A stretch of 64,000 bases of DNA from Candidatus Schekmanbacteria bacterium (lineage in GTDB: Bacteria; Schekmanbacteria; GWA2-38-11; J061), in the NCBI GenBank assembly GCA_016219965.1, contig JACRJM010000006.1, forward strand, positions 5,495 to 69,494, written 5' to 3'. Numbering within the stretch: position 1 is the stretch's first letter; each line of letters starts with the position of its first letter. Below, one piece after another: positions 25,756 to 34,939 of this stretch. Both the position numbers and the translations under genes were made by a program. Under the pieces are notes generated by a model. It did not search any database, was not told the origin of the DNA, and was given only the letters and a program-made list of their open reading frames with translations.

Positions 25756-26794
25756 TACTGAGTTTCGTTAATGTTGACAATGCACTGCTGTCAGCAAGAA
25801 CTATCAGCACTGTCCCCGGGGAAAGTTTCATGTCAGCAGGAGGATTATATATATATTCCTTTTTCCCTTTTTCTCTTACAGCAAGGACAGGGATATTAGC
25901 TTCAGTGTATACGCCTGAAGAAAGGATTGACTTACCGGAAAGCTTCGAACCATCCGGTATCTGAAATTCTTCTATACGGAAATTCTTCTCTCTTCCCCTT
26001 AGCATCTCATCAAGAAAGCTTACAACACTGGGGCGTATGAGTTCTGAGACCATCCTCAGACTTCCGATCGTACTGGGGGAAACAATAGAATTCGCGCCTG
26101 CCTTTAAAAGCTTTTGACCTGAGCTATAGTCAATCACCTTTGATATTATCCGTATATCAGGATTCAACTCCCGCGCTGTCATGGTTACAAAGAGGTTATC
26201 CTTGTCTTCCGGAAGGCAGGCTATAAGACCGGCAGCCTCAAGTATATTAGCGTCTAGCAATACTTCGTCAACCGAGGCATCACCGGCTATATACAGGAAC
26301 TCACCCTCTTTTCTGGCTTTCTCGATTTTTTCGATGTTGCTGTCAATCACCACAAAATCTCTTTTTGTATCGAGAAGCTCTCTTATTACGCCGGAGCCAG
26401 TGACCCCTGCACCGCAGACTATATAATGTCCTTTCTTCTCCTGTATCTTTTTTTTCATTTTATTTCTCGCAAGAATTTTTGTGAGATCACCTTCAACGAT
26501 AAATGCCGTGATCGTACTTACTCCATAAAGCAATATACCCATCCCGCAAAGGATGAGGAAAACTGTGAACCCTCTTCCGTACAAGCTGTTGCCGATGTCA
26601 AGAATTTCACCAAAACCTACAGTTGAAAGGGTTATCACCGTCATGTAGGCGCATTCCGCAAGCCTCCATCCCTTCCCTTCTGCAATCCCAATCAGATAAT
26701 AACCGCCTGTTCCAAAAAGAAAGATAGCCAGAACAAGAAAAACTGACTTGAATATCCTCCTCAGTGAAAAATAAAGTTCCTCTTCAGCGATCAT
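25748..26794 (-). CDS. two-helix potassium channel with RCK (TrkA-N/TrkA-C) domains
   Basis: This 348-aa protein has two membrane helices around a selectivity filter TVGFG (residues ~57-61). An RCK/TrkA-N domain follows (YIVCGAGVTGSGVIREL, FVVIDSN), then a TrkA-C-like domain near the C-terminus (LSGKSILSSGVYTEANIPVLAVR). It resembles MthK-type ligand-gated K+ channels. The RCK glycine motif would bind a nucleotide. It sits between a PNPOx-like gene and ccdA in a tight minus-strand run. Confidence 0.9.
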   Translation of the reverse strand: MIAEEELYFSLRRIFKSVFLVLAIFLFGTGGYYLIGIAEGKGWRLAECAYMTVITLSTVGFGEILDIGNSLYGRGFTVFLILCGMGILLYGVSTITAFIVEGDLTKILARNKMKKKIQEKKGHYIVCGAGVTGSGVIRELLDTKRDFVVIDSNIEKIEKARKEGEFLYIAGDASVDEVLLDANILEAAGLIACLPEDKDNLFVTMTARELNPDIRIISKVIDYSSGQKLLKAGANSIVSPSTIGSLRMVSELIRPSVVSFLDEMLRGREKNFRIEEFQIPDGSKLSGKSILSSGVYTEANIPVLAVREKGKKEYIYNPPADMKLSPGTVLIVLADSSALSTLTKLSNE

Positions 26795-26806
26795 GCGTTA
26801 AAATGC

Positions 26807-27346
26807 TCACTTTGTCCACACAGCCTCGGGAAGACCTCTTGCATAACATATAAAATTCACATTCACCGGACTTATTCTTATTAGTTTCATAACATCAGGG
26901 CGCGGAGTTACACCTTTTACCTCTTTTTTGAAGTTCTCTATCACATGACTGAAGAGCGGCAGGACTTTCATAAAAATATCTTTGTGTTCCTGGAACGTGA
27001 AGACTTCCGCTGTCCCCTGATAATTCAGTCCCATGACTCCCCGCATGGTCTTGTGAGGTGCGTATATGCCGAGCGAGACATTGGGATTGCCAAGGATGTT
27101 GTCAACCTTAACGCCACCCTCTGTCATTATATAGATTATCATTCCTTCATGTTCATAGTCAACGACAGTTGAACGCGGCTTTCCGTCGCTGCCTACCGTA
27201 GAAAGGACACAGACATTGTTCAGCGACAGGAATTTCACTATTTCCTGCTCTGTCTCCTCTTTACTGAGATGCCTTCGCTCAATGCCAAGACCGTTGACAT
27301 AGGAAGTCAATAACTGCTGTCTTTCTTCTTCTGTAAGTTTGATCAT
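26807..27346 (-). CDS. PNPOx-like flavin-binding protein (split-barrel)
   Basis: This 179-aa cytoplasmic protein has the pyridoxamine-5'-phosphate-oxidase split-barrel pattern: NVCVLSTVGSDGKPRSTVVDYEHEG, IIYIMTEGGVKVDNILGNPNVSLGIYAP and GLNYQGTAEVF. It probably binds FMN or another flavin-type cofactor; the substrate is unknown. It heads the run leading to the K+ channel and ccdA. An exported relative with a haem motif occurs at 49910. Confidence 0.82.
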   Translation of the reverse strand: MIKLTEEERQQLLTSYVNGLGIERRHLSKEETEQEIVKFLSLNNVCVLSTVGSDGKPRSTVVDYEHEGMIIYIMTEGGVKVDNILGNPNVSLGIYAPHKTMRGVMGLNYQGTAEVFTFQEHKDIFMKVLPLFSHVIENFKKEVKGVTPRPDVMKLIRISPVNVNFICYARGLPEAVWTK

Positions 27347-27365
27347 TCAAAAATCCCTCCATTTT

Positions 27366-27388
27366 AAAAAGGGGACGCAACCCTTTTT
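27366..27388. repeat. AAAAAGGGGACGCAACCCTTTTT repeat
   Basis: One copy lies between the PNPOx-like and cyclase-family genes. Three more copies occur at 37268-37366. Its core GGG-ACGCAA-CCC is a short hairpin flanked by A and T runs, so it could act as a bidirectional terminator. Confidence 0.65.
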
Positions 27389-27408
27389 CCTAAAGCTTAC
27401 ACTCCAAC

Positions 27409-28035
27409 TTATTCCTCTATCAATACAGCCCTAACCGGTGCCCCGTCGCACCCCTTAAGGTTTAATGGAAACGCGCAGAGCGTGTAATTTCCCGGCTTCA
27501 CTGTCAAAAGATTCAATCCCTCAAGAAGAATGACTTCAGCAGAAAGGAAAACCGAGTGTGCCGGATGCTTTTCATTTCCATATTCTTCAACAGAAAGATA
27601 GTCAATACCAACAAGCTTTACTCCGCATTTTACAAGATGCTCAGCCGATTTTTCAGTGAAGTAAACAAAGTCTTTTATGAATTTTTTGTTCTTCCATAAA
27701 GATGAATTACGGGTTTTAAAAAGAACCCTTTTCTTACCTTTAAGTTTCAAAGCCGAGAGATCCCTGATATTTATCTTGTCCTTAGAATCCAGTTCAACCA
27801 CGACAGCATCTCCATAAAATGCTTCAAGCGGGAGGCGGTCAACAGTTTTTCCTTTTTTTATAAAATGAAAAGGTGCATCGATATGCGTCCCTGAATGGGC
27901 GCTCATAACTATCTTTGTGAGATTGCAGGGGGCTCCGGACTCTATTTTACTTTTCAATCTTAGTTTGACCTTCGGATCCATAGGCCAGCCGACCATCTTT
28001 TCATAGACAGGTAGAGAAATATCGTGAATCTTCAT
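27409..28035 (-). CDS. cyclase / kynurenine-formamidase-family hydrolase
   Basis: This 208-aa metal-dependent hydrolase is recognised by HSGTHIDAPFHF (residues ~47-58) and the family start HDISLPVYEKMVGWP. Members hydrolyse formamides or act as polyketide-type cyclases; the substrate here is unknown. I use the ATG at 28035, five bases after TGGAG, rather than the GTG at 28041. A set of ATTGATAAA repeats lies directly upstream. Confidence 0.85.
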   Translation of the reverse strand: MKIHDISLPVYEKMVGWPMDPKVKLRLKSKIESGAPCNLTKIVMSAHSGTHIDAPFHFIKKGKTVDRLPLEAFYGDAVVVELDSKDKINIRDLSALKLKGKKRVLFKTRNSSLWKNKKFIKDFVYFTEKSAEHLVKCGVKLVGIDYLSVEEYGNEKHPAHSVFLSAEVILLEGLNLLTVKPGNYTLCAFPLNLKGCDGAPVRAVLIEE

Positions 28036-28048
28036 AATCACTCCATTT

Positions 28049-28105
28049 ACTTTATCAATTACTTTATCAATCCTTTATCTTGTCAATCTTTTATTTTATC
28101 AATCC
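28049..28105 (-). promoter_or_regulatory. four ATTGATAAA-like direct repeats upstream of the cyclase-family gene
   Basis: Read on the minus strand, ATTGATAAAAT, ATTGACAAGAT, ATTGATAAAGT and ATTGATAAAGT follow each other at 16-, 16- and 12-base steps, just before the ribosome site. One contains TTGACA, so the block may hold the promoter or an operator, or may be a decaying microrepeat. Confidence 0.4.
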
Positions 28106-28237
28106 CTATGACTCCATATCACTTCTTTATATGGAGCTATGGAAAAACACTACTCATTTATCTTTAACTTCGATTGAAGAGGAATGTCAATTCAAAGCTG
28201 CAAACGTAGTTGTAATGTATTTATAGATGTAAAAAGA

Positions 28238-28546
28238 TTAACCTATCGTAATGCCTGTTCTTTCAATTTCTTCAGAGAAGCCTGATCGATCTTCAGATTT
28301 TATAAAAAGATGCGGCTCTATTCTGACATCAATATCATCAGCTAATTCGTAAAGCCTTTCCATCAAATGAAAATAATCATCATCCGGATCTAAGCTGTCA
28401 ATAAACAAACCAATATCTATATCACTAAAAGACTGCGGATTTCCATTGGCATACGACCCAAACAGAACAGCTTTTCTTAAAAAAAGAATCTCTCTGATTA
28501 GCTTTATATATTCTTCTGCTTTTCTAATAATTTCTGTTTGATCCAT
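28238..28546 (-). CDS. MNT-type nucleotidyltransferase antitoxin
   Basis: This 102-aa protein is a minimal nucleotidyltransferase with VLFGSYANGNPQSFSDIDIG, the GSx10DxD catalytic motif, and a later acidic residue in DVRIEPHLF. In HEPN-MNT pairs it modifies and silences the HEPN toxin. Its ATG lies 43 bases inside the end of the HEPN gene, in another frame, so the pair is co-translated. No other gene follows up to 27409. Confidence 0.9.
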   Translation of the reverse strand: MDQTEIIRKAEEYIKLIREILFLRKAVLFGSYANGNPQSFSDIDIGLFIDSLDPDDDYFHLMERLYELADDIDVRIEPHLFIKSEDRSGFSEEIERTGITIG

Positions 28547-28911
28547 TTCTGCATCTCCTGTGTCTTGCTTAGAATTTCTTTGCAGTTTTCATAGGTTAAA
28601 GAGTCAAATATTCTTTCTTTATACTCAGGATATCGTGCATCTATGTTCATTGGCTCCAACATTCTAAAAAAAGATTTCTGGGTTTCTGACAATGATTCAC
28701 TTAACCCAGTTTCTTTTGCAAGAAATCTTAGATTATGAGTCTTTGGAGGGATTTCATCTCTTATCAGCTGATAAAAAGCTTTTAGAATTTTCTCTATAGC
28801 CTGATGACACATGAAACCTACATACAAAAATCTTCTCGTTTCCAACATTGCACTTGCAGTTTCAATATCGTAGTCGGAAATTTCAATCCAGTATTGGACT
28901 TTGTCATTCAC
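28504..28911 (-). CDS. HEPN-domain toxin
   Basis: This 135-aa helical HEPN protein shows YWIEISDYDIETASAMLETRRF, FMCHQAIEKILKAFYQ, PPKTHNLRFLA and NIDARYPEYK, as in common HEPN-MNT partners. HEPN proteins of such pairs are usually RNases held in check by the MNT partner. It comes first in the pair. The 28912-29040 gap has no gene. Confidence 0.9.
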   Translation of the reverse strand: MNDKVQYWIEISDYDIETASAMLETRRFLYVGFMCHQAIEKILKAFYQLIRDEIPPKTHNLRFLAKETGLSESLSETQKSFFRMLEPMNIDARYPEYKERIFDSLTYENCKEILSKTQEMQKWIKQKLLEKQKNI

Positions 28912-29040
28912 TATAATAGTTCTTAATTAGAAGGTACAATTAACATTGGAAATGTTACTATCAAAATTGATTTATTGTCAAAAGAATTCAACTTGCAGAG
29001 AGATTTTTAATCATGCCTATACATCAAATCTGTGCGATTA

Positions 29041-29069
29041 TTGACAGAGGCTCACAAAAGGAGTATTAA
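29041..29069 (+). promoter_or_regulatory. sigma-70-type promoter for the HTH-EIIA / Ehr gene block
   Basis: TTGACA (29041-29046), a 17-base spacer, and TATTAA (29064-29069). The next start codon is at 29129. It is the only good promoter I see before the regulator and the six complex genes that follow closely. Confidence 0.65.
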
Positions 29070-29128
29070 TCACGTTTTAAATATTTGGCAGTTCTGTAGT
29101 GCAGTAAAAGCATAATGGGAAAGGTATA

Positions 29129-29845
29129 ATGCAGTTAAACATCAGGGACGCTGCAAAGCTTCTGCACGTCTCAGAAAAAAAAATATATGAATGGATCCGG
29201 GATCGGAAACTTCCGGCAAATCAGGTTAGCGGACGTACATGGTTCAATCGGGCCGAGCTTCTTGAATGGGCTACTTCGCAGGGCGTAAACATCTCAGAAG
29301 AAATTATTGAAACAACGGATGCCACCTCTGTTTCAGGTGTGGGTTCAGGTTCTGGCTCAGCTTTAAGTTTTTCCAGCGCTCTTGAACGGGGGGGAATTTT
29401 CTATAATGTCGAGGGTGATGACAAACCATCAGTACTTAAATCTGTTCTTGATCTCATGCCGCTTCCAAAGGAGGCTGACCGCAAGTCATTGCTGCGCGTT
29501 CTTCTTGCAAGAGAAGAATTATCATCAACCGGAATCGGCAAGGGGATAGCAATACCGCATTCCAGAAACCCTATAGTTTTTCATGTTTCACAACCTGTAA
29601 TTTCTTTATGCTTTCTGAAAAAAGAGATAGATTTCTGCGCTATCGACGGAGAACCTGTTCATACTCTTTTCACGATTGTGACTCCCAATGCCCGTATTCA
29701 TTTGCAACTCCTTTCAAGGCTCGCATTTGCGCTTCATAATCCTTCCTTCAACAAAGTCATCAAACAGAAACTCCCGAAGGAAGAGATTCTAAAGATGGCG
29801 CACCGGATCGATTCAAATATCAAATCACCTGGTTCAACCGGATAA
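29129..29845 (+). CDS. helix-turn-helix protein with PTS EIIA (Ntr-type) domain
   Basis: This 238-aa protein has an excisionase/MerR-like HTH at residues 1-50 (LNIRDAAKLLHVSEKKIYEWIRDRKLP), a Gly/Ser-rich linker near 70-90, and a PtsN-like EIIA domain at ~100-238. The phosphorylatable His lies in GIAIPHSRNP, and the family region LCFLKKEIDFCAIDGEPV follows. It probably senses phosphorylation state and controls the adjacent complex. It lies 21 bases before the HyfB-like gene. Ribosome site: GGGAAAGG. Confidence 0.86.
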   Translation: MQLNIRDAAKLLHVSEKKIYEWIRDRKLPANQVSGRTWFNRAELLEWATSQGVNISEEIIETTDATSVSGVGSGSGSALSFSSALERGGIFYNVEGDDKPSVLKSVLDLMPLPKEADRKSLLRVLLAREELSSTGIGKGIAIPHSRNPIVFHVSQPVISLCFLKKEIDFCAIDGEPVHTLFTIVTPNARIHLQLLSRLAFALHNPSFNKVIKQKLPKEEILKMAHRIDSNIKSPGSTG

Positions 29846-29866
29846 ATAAAGGGCAGGACATTTCCA

Positions 29867-31855
29867 ATGTTCTATATTCTCATAGCAATCAGTGTTTTCA
29901 TAATCAGCGGTTTCGGCGCACTTGCAACCCGCAGGTCTCCGATAACAGCCTCAGGTATTGGAGCCGCAGGCGCAATAGCAGGCTCTGTTGCCGGGCTATT
30001 CCCGGCAAGCCGGATCCTTACCGGAGGAAGCTCTGAATCATTCCATGCTTCATGGAATATACCATACGGCTCCTTTAACATCGGACTGGATGGTCTTTCC
30101 GCATGGTTTGCTGCAATTATCCTCGGATTGTCCATTATAGCCGCAATGTACGGCTACCGGTATCTCATGGCTTACAGGGAGAAAAAATCTCTCGGGACGC
30201 CGTGGTTCTTCTTTAACCTGCTCATTGCAAGCATGCTCATGGTCGTCATCGCAAGAAACGGGATATTATTCCTTGTTGCATGGGAGATCATGTCTCTCTC
30301 ATCTTTTTTTCTGGTCACATTCGAAAATGAAAAAGAACATGTGCAAAAAGCCGGCTGGACTTATCTTGTTGCAACGCACACAGGCACAGCATTTTTATTC
30401 GTCATGTTTATTCTGCTTGGAGGCAGGAGCGGCTCTCTTGACTTTGAACGGTTGGGTCAGGTAAACAATCTTTCCCCCACAGTCATAACCATAATATTCT
30501 TATTTGCCATTGCCGGATTCGGCACAAAGGCCGGTTTTGTTCCGCTCCATGTGTGGCTTCCTGAAGCACATCCTGCCGCGCCAAGTCATGTATCTGCCCT
30601 GATGTCAGGAGTCATGATCAAAACAGGCATTTACGGCATTATGCGGATCTTAATGCTTCTTGGCACGCCGCAACCATGGTGGTGCTGGATGATGGTAGGG
30701 ATTGGATTGAGTTCAGGTATCATTGGTATTCTCTTTGCGCTTACCCAGCGTGAGCTTAAACCTTTGCTTGCATATAGCAGTGTAGAAAACATCGGAATCA
30801 TAATGACAGGGCTTGGTCTGGGATATCTCGGGCTGAGTTTCGGATCCTTTACAGTAGCGATACTTGGTTTTGGAGGTGCACTGCTTCATGTCATGAACCA
30901 TGCAATTTTCAAGGGTTTGCTTTTTTTAGGCGCAGGCTCGGTGATACACAGTACAGGCACGGGAAACCTCGACCGTCTCGGAGGTCTTCAAAAAAGAATG
31001 CCGTGGACAGGGATGACATTTCTCACCGGCGCGGTTGCAATCTCGGGACTGCCTCCGCTTAATGGATTTATCAGTGAGTTCATGATCTATTCGGGCGCAT
31101 TTTATTTAATCATTGCAAATCACGGGGAGACAGCAGGATTGATGCTCGCAATTATCGGAGGTCTAGCCCTGATAGGCGGACTTGCCGCCACCTGTTTTAC
31201 AAAAGTTTTCGGAATATGTTTTCTTGGCGAACCAAGGACAAAACATGCCGCAGACGCTCATGAGCCGGGTCTTTTAATGCGGATACCGATGTTGATTCTT
31301 TCTGCTGCATGTCTCTTTATCGGGATATTCCCCTATGCTGTTGTAAAGCTCCTTATACCCGTTTTAAGAGATATAACCGGAGGAGGCGCAGGAGCTATTG
31401 AAGAAAGCATGAGAAAAGTCACAGACATGCTTTCATTTATCGCAGTTTGTGCATGCGGAGTCTTACTTCTCGCATGTGTGATAGCGATTATTCGCCATAT
31501 ACTCCTCAAGGGACGAAAGACAGAAGAAACTGTTACATGGGACTGCGGATATGCAAAGCCTTCACCGCGAATGCAATACACTTCATCTTCATATCCTGCG
31601 GTGCTGACAGGACTTTTCAGCAAATTCATCTGGTTAAAAGGAAGAGGTCTTCCGCCAAAAGGTTTTTTTCCTGCGCACGCATCATTTGCAAGCGAACCTG
31701 AAGATACTTTTCTTGAAGGCTTTTATCAACCTGTCTTCAATGTAATAAACCATGGCATATCCAAACTGAAGTGGCTTCAGCGCGGAAAAGTGCAGGTTTA
31801 TGTTCTTTATATTGCCCTTACACTTTTAATCCTTTTAATCTGGGGGCTGATGTAA
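29867..31855 (+). CDS. HyfB/NuoL-like ion-translocating subunit
   Basis: This 662-aa membrane protein has about 14-16 helices of the antiporter-like family. The channel residues are kept: Glu in LFLVAWEIMSLSSFFLV and Lys in FGTKAGFVPLHVWLPEAH. The C-terminal ~150 residues match the HyfB-type extension (ETVTWDCGYAKPSPRMQYTSSSY). It is a subunit of a group-4-hydrogenase-like complex and should move H+ or Na+ across the inner membrane. It is the first structural gene after the regulator; the next gene starts 3 bases after its stop. Confidence 0.9.
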   Translation: MFYILIAISVFIISGFGALATRRSPITASGIGAAGAIAGSVAGLFPASRILTGGSSESFHASWNIPYGSFNIGLDGLSAWFAAIILGLSIIAAMYGYRYLMAYREKKSLGTPWFFFNLLIASMLMVVIARNGILFLVAWEIMSLSSFFLVTFENEKEHVQKAGWTYLVATHTGTAFLFVMFILLGGRSGSLDFERLGQVNNLSPTVITIIFLFAIAGFGTKAGFVPLHVWLPEAHPAAPSHVSALMSGVMIKTGIYGIMRILMLLGTPQPWWCWMMVGIGLSSGIIGILFALTQRELKPLLAYSSVENIGIIMTGLGLGYLGLSFGSFTVAILGFGGALLHVMNHAIFKGLLFLGAGSVIHSTGTGNLDRLGGLQKRMPWTGMTFLTGAVAISGLPPLNGFISEFMIYSGAFYLIIANHGETAGLMLAIIGGLALIGGLAATCFTKVFGICFLGEPRTKHAADAHEPGLLMRIPMLILSAACLFIGIFPYAVVKLLIPVLRDITGGGAGAIEESMRKVTDMLSFIAVCACGVLLLACVIAIIRHILLKGRKTEETVTWDCGYAKPSPRMQYTSSSYPAVLTGLFSKFIWLKGRGLPPKGFFPAHASFASEPEDTFLEGFYQPVFNVINHGISKLKWLQRGKVQVYVLYIALTLLILLIWGLM

Positions 31856-31858
31856 CGG

Positions 31859-32794
31859 ATGGAAACTCTTTCATTTATTCCTCTATTTATTCCTCTATTT
31901 ATTCCGCCATTAATGGCCATAATTTTATCACCACTTATCCCCGGAGTGATAAACCGTACCAAGGCGTTATTTGGAGGAAGAAAAGGCCAGCCTATTTTTC
32001 AGCTTTATTACGACCTCTGGAAACTTGCTGGCAAAGGAGCTGTTTACAGCCGTACGACATCATGGATCTTCCGGGCAGGCCCCATAGCAGGACTGTCTTC
32101 TGTTTTGATAGCGCTAACTCTCATTCCTTTCGGCGGGATCAGGGCTCTTATTGCTTTTAACGGCGACATCATACTGTTTGCGTACATACTCGGTCTTGGC
32201 CGTGTTTTTACTATCCTCGCAGCGCTCGACACAGGGTCAAGCTTTGAAGGTATGGGGGCAAGCCGCGAAGCACAGTTTTCAACCCTTGCAGAAGTCACAC
32301 TTTTTTTAGGGCTTTCAGCGGTTGTGATCAAGACCGGGACATTTTCTATCTCAGGAATCTCTAAGGCTTTATCACTTGATACATGGACAAGCTCTTTGGC
32401 AGTACTTGTTCTTGCAGGTATCTCCATTCTCGCCGTATTCCTTACCGAGAATTGCCGTATCCCGGTAGATGACCCTAACACACATCTTGAACTCACTATG
32501 ATTCATGAAGTAATGGTGCTGGACCACGGAGGTCCTGATTTGGCATTGATTCTTTATGCAGGAGCATTGAAGCTCTGGGTGCTTGGTGCACTGATGGCCG
32601 GAATAATCCTTCCTGTACTTAGCAGCAATTACTGGATGAACATCCTGATGACATCAGCTTTTCTGTTCATACTTTCTGTCAGCGTCGGGATCATTGAATC
32701 AACAATGGCAAGGCTCAGGCTTCGCAGGATTCCGCAACTCCTCATCGGAGCAAGCGCAACCGCGGTCATTGCACTTGCCCTGGCGCTAAGGTGA
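31859..32794 (+). CDS. HyfC/HycD/NuoH-like membrane subunit
   Basis: This 311-aa protein with about eight helices links the hydrophilic arm to the ion pump. Family marks are GRKGQPIFQLYYDLWKL, the GASREAQFSTLAE loop, and ENCRIPVDDPNTHLELTMIHE, with charged residues thought to face the electron-transfer module. It is followed 16 bases later by the HyfE-like gene. Confidence 0.9.
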   Translation: METLSFIPLFIPLFIPPLMAIILSPLIPGVINRTKALFGGRKGQPIFQLYYDLWKLAGKGAVYSRTTSWIFRAGPIAGLSSVLIALTLIPFGGIRALIAFNGDIILFAYILGLGRVFTILAALDTGSSFEGMGASREAQFSTLAEVTLFLGLSAVVIKTGTFSISGISKALSLDTWTSSLAVLVLAGISILAVFLTENCRIPVDDPNTHLELTMIHEVMVLDHGGPDLALILYAGALKLWVLGALMAGIILPVLSSNYWMNILMTSAFLFILSVSVGIIESTMARLRLRRIPQLLIGASATAVIALALALR

Positions 32795-32810
32795 TATCTA
32801 AGGTGATATA

Positions 32811-33464
32811 ATGATAAATTTCTTTGATGCCATAATGATCGTATTTATGATCACAAGCCTTCTTCTTCTCGGCTCAAGCAGGCTTGCAGGCTGCATACGG
32901 ATCGTTGCATTGCAGGGGATACTCCTAAGTCTTCTGCCTCTCATGGTAAGCGGGGGCGGGTTAACTATCGACTCATTGATCCTTTCTATAGGGACAATCA
33001 TTTTAAAGGGGATGGTCTTCCCGTGGTTATTGTCCCGTGCAATCCGTGAGGCCGAAGTACGTCGCGAAGTAGAGCCTTTTGTAGGCTACATAACATCGCT
33101 TGGCTTTGGAGGTGCGGCATTCGTAATCTCATTATGGATAGGCTCACGGCTTCCAGTCCCTCACGGGGAAGCTTCATCTCTTACATTGTCCGTTGCATTC
33201 TTCACTATTTTAACAGGATTTTTCCTTATAGTCACAAGGCGGAAAGCCATAAGTCAGGTGCTTGGGTATCTTACGCTTGAAAACGGAATCTATACTTTCG
33301 GGGTAGGACTCGCATACGATGAGCCTCTCCTTGTTGACCTTGGAATATTACTCGATATTTTCGTTGCCGTATTCGTCATGGGTATCACGCTTTTTCATAT
33401 CAACCGTGAGTTTGACAGCATAAGCACCGACCAGCTCGTAGAATTGAAGGACGGAGAAAAATGA
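32811..33464 (+). CDS. HyfE-like membrane subunit
   Basis: This 217-aa protein with about seven helices matches HyfE, including the NuoK-like N-terminal part (LRGILLSLLPL-type region) and REAEVRREVEPFVGYITSLG. It completes the membrane arm between NuoH-like and NuoN-like subunits. Its end overlaps the next gene's start (ATGA). Confidence 0.87.
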   Translation: MINFFDAIMIVFMITSLLLLGSSRLAGCIRIVALQGILLSLLPLMVSGGGLTIDSLILSIGTIILKGMVFPWLLSRAIREAEVRREVEPFVGYITSLGFGGAAFVISLWIGSRLPVPHGEASSLTLSVAFFTILTGFFLIVTRRKAISQVLGYLTLENGIYTFGVGLAYDEPLLVDLGILLDIFVAVFVMGITLFHINREFDSISTDQLVELKDGEK

Positions 33465-34939
33465 TCTCAGCATTGATATTAGTCCCTCTCTTTGCAGGTA
33501 TCGCGGCGCTGATCCTGCGAAATAATATTTGGCGCAGGGGATTGCTGTTGATCACTGCGATTTTCCACACAGGTATGACTTTGTCAGCATGGTCGGTGAA
33601 ACCAGCACCTTCACTTGAAGGATGGCTTGCTTTTGATGCAATAGGTCTTCTGTTTCTCACGATAACAAGCCTTCTTTTTTTCTTCTGTAGTTTATATGCG
33701 ATCAATTATCTGAAAAACGAACCGCCTGTAAACCATGAGGACTTTGAAGAAAGGGTTTTCTTTTCAAATGCACCTGAAGCAAGGTTCACCGGATGTCTTC
33801 TTTTTTTTCTTGCAACCATGACCCTTGTCCCGCTTTCCCAGCATTTCGGGATACTCTGGGTATCAATTGAAGCAACGACGCTTGCCAGTGCGCCGCTTAT
33901 CTTTTTTCACAGACATCACAGGTCTCTGGAGGCGACATGGAAATATCTGCTTGTCTGCTCTGTCGGAATCGCAGTTGCATTGCTCGGCAATTTCTCCCTT
34001 GCCGTAGCTGCCTCCATGGAAAAAGGGAACCATATCTCCATGGTCCTTGGCGAGATGATAAAAGATGCACCACATCTTCATATCCCGTGGCTTAAAGCAG
34101 CTTTCATATGTTTTCTGGTAGGCTATGGGACAAAAATGGGGCTTGCTCCGATGCACACATGGCTTCCTGATGCTCACAGTGAATCACCTTCAGTAGTCTC
34201 CGCACTTCTCTCAGGAGCGCTTCTAAACTGCGCCTTTGTAGGGATATTAAGGGCATATCAGATTTGCTCTGCCGCGGGAATCGCACAGTTCAGTCAGAAA
34301 TTACTTACTGTATTCGGTCTTTTTTCAATGCTTGTAGCCGCAGTTTTCATTATCGGCCAGACCGATTACAAGCGGCTTCTCGCATATTCAAGCATAGAAC
34401 ACATGGGTATCCTCTCTCTCGGTGTCGGTATCGGGGGAAGCGCAAGATTCGGCGCAATCCTTCATGCAATCAATCATTCGTTTACAAAGGGGATGCTTTT
34501 TCTTCTGGCAGGGAACATCCTTAGTTTTTATAAAACCAAGGACTGCGGCAGGGTCAAGGGGATATCACGCATCCTTCCTCAATCAGGAGCATTATGGATA
34601 GCCGGGCTCTTTGCGATTACCGGTTCTCCTCCATTTGGCTCATTTATAAGCGAGTTTCTCATATTGAAAGGCGCCATTGAAAGCGGACACTTCATCGCAG
34701 CATCAGCATATCTCCTGTTTCTGGCCCTGATTTTCATAGGGATGGCAACCGTCATGATGCCAATGGTACAGGGAACCCCGTCAGAAGAGATTAAAAACCT
34801 CAAACCGGGAAAAGAAACCCTGCTTTCAATAATACCCCCAGTGGCGCTCGGTATTATAATGGTAGTGCTTGGCATCTATATTCCCTCCTTTCTAAGCCGT
34901 GCGGTTGAGCAGGCATCTAATATGTTGGGAGGATTCTGA
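33461..34939 (+). CDS. HyfF/NuoN-like ion-translocating subunit
   Basis: This 492-aa antiporter-like subunit has about 14 helices. The channel residues are WVSIEATTLASAPLIFF (Glu) and GYGTKMGLAPMHTWLPDAH (Lys), with AYSSIEHMG further on. It pairs with the HyfB-like subunit to give two ion-translocation modules. It overlaps the large subunit start by one base (TGATG). Confidence 0.9.
   Translation: MISALILVPLFAGIAALILRNNIWRRGLLLITAIFHTGMTLSAWSVKPAPSLEGWLAFDAIGLLFLTITSLLFFFCSLYAINYLKNEPPVNHEDFEERVFFSNAPEARFTGCLLFFLATMTLVPLSQHFGILWVSIEATTLASAPLIFFHRHHRSLEATWKYLLVCSVGIAVALLGNFSLAVAASMEKGNHISMVLGEMIKDAPHLHIPWLKAAFICFLVGYGTKMGLAPMHTWLPDAHSESPSVVSALLSGALLNCAFVGILRAYQICSAAGIAQFSQKLLTVFGLFSMLVAAVFIIGQTDYKRLLAYSSIEHMGILSLGVGIGGSARFGAILHAINHSFTKGMLFLLAGNILSFYKTKDCGRVKGISRILPQSGALWIAGLFAITGSPPFGSFISEFLILKGAIESGHFIAASAYLLFLALIFIGMATVMMPMVQGTPSEEIKNLKPGKETLLSIIPPVALGIIMVVLGIYIPSFLSRAVEQASNMLGGF

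Noticed and set aside
29090-29110. Sigma-54 promoter before the HTH-EIIA gene (TTGGCAGTTCTGTAGTGCA)
   Set aside because: The GG and GC pairs are 12 bases apart instead of 10.
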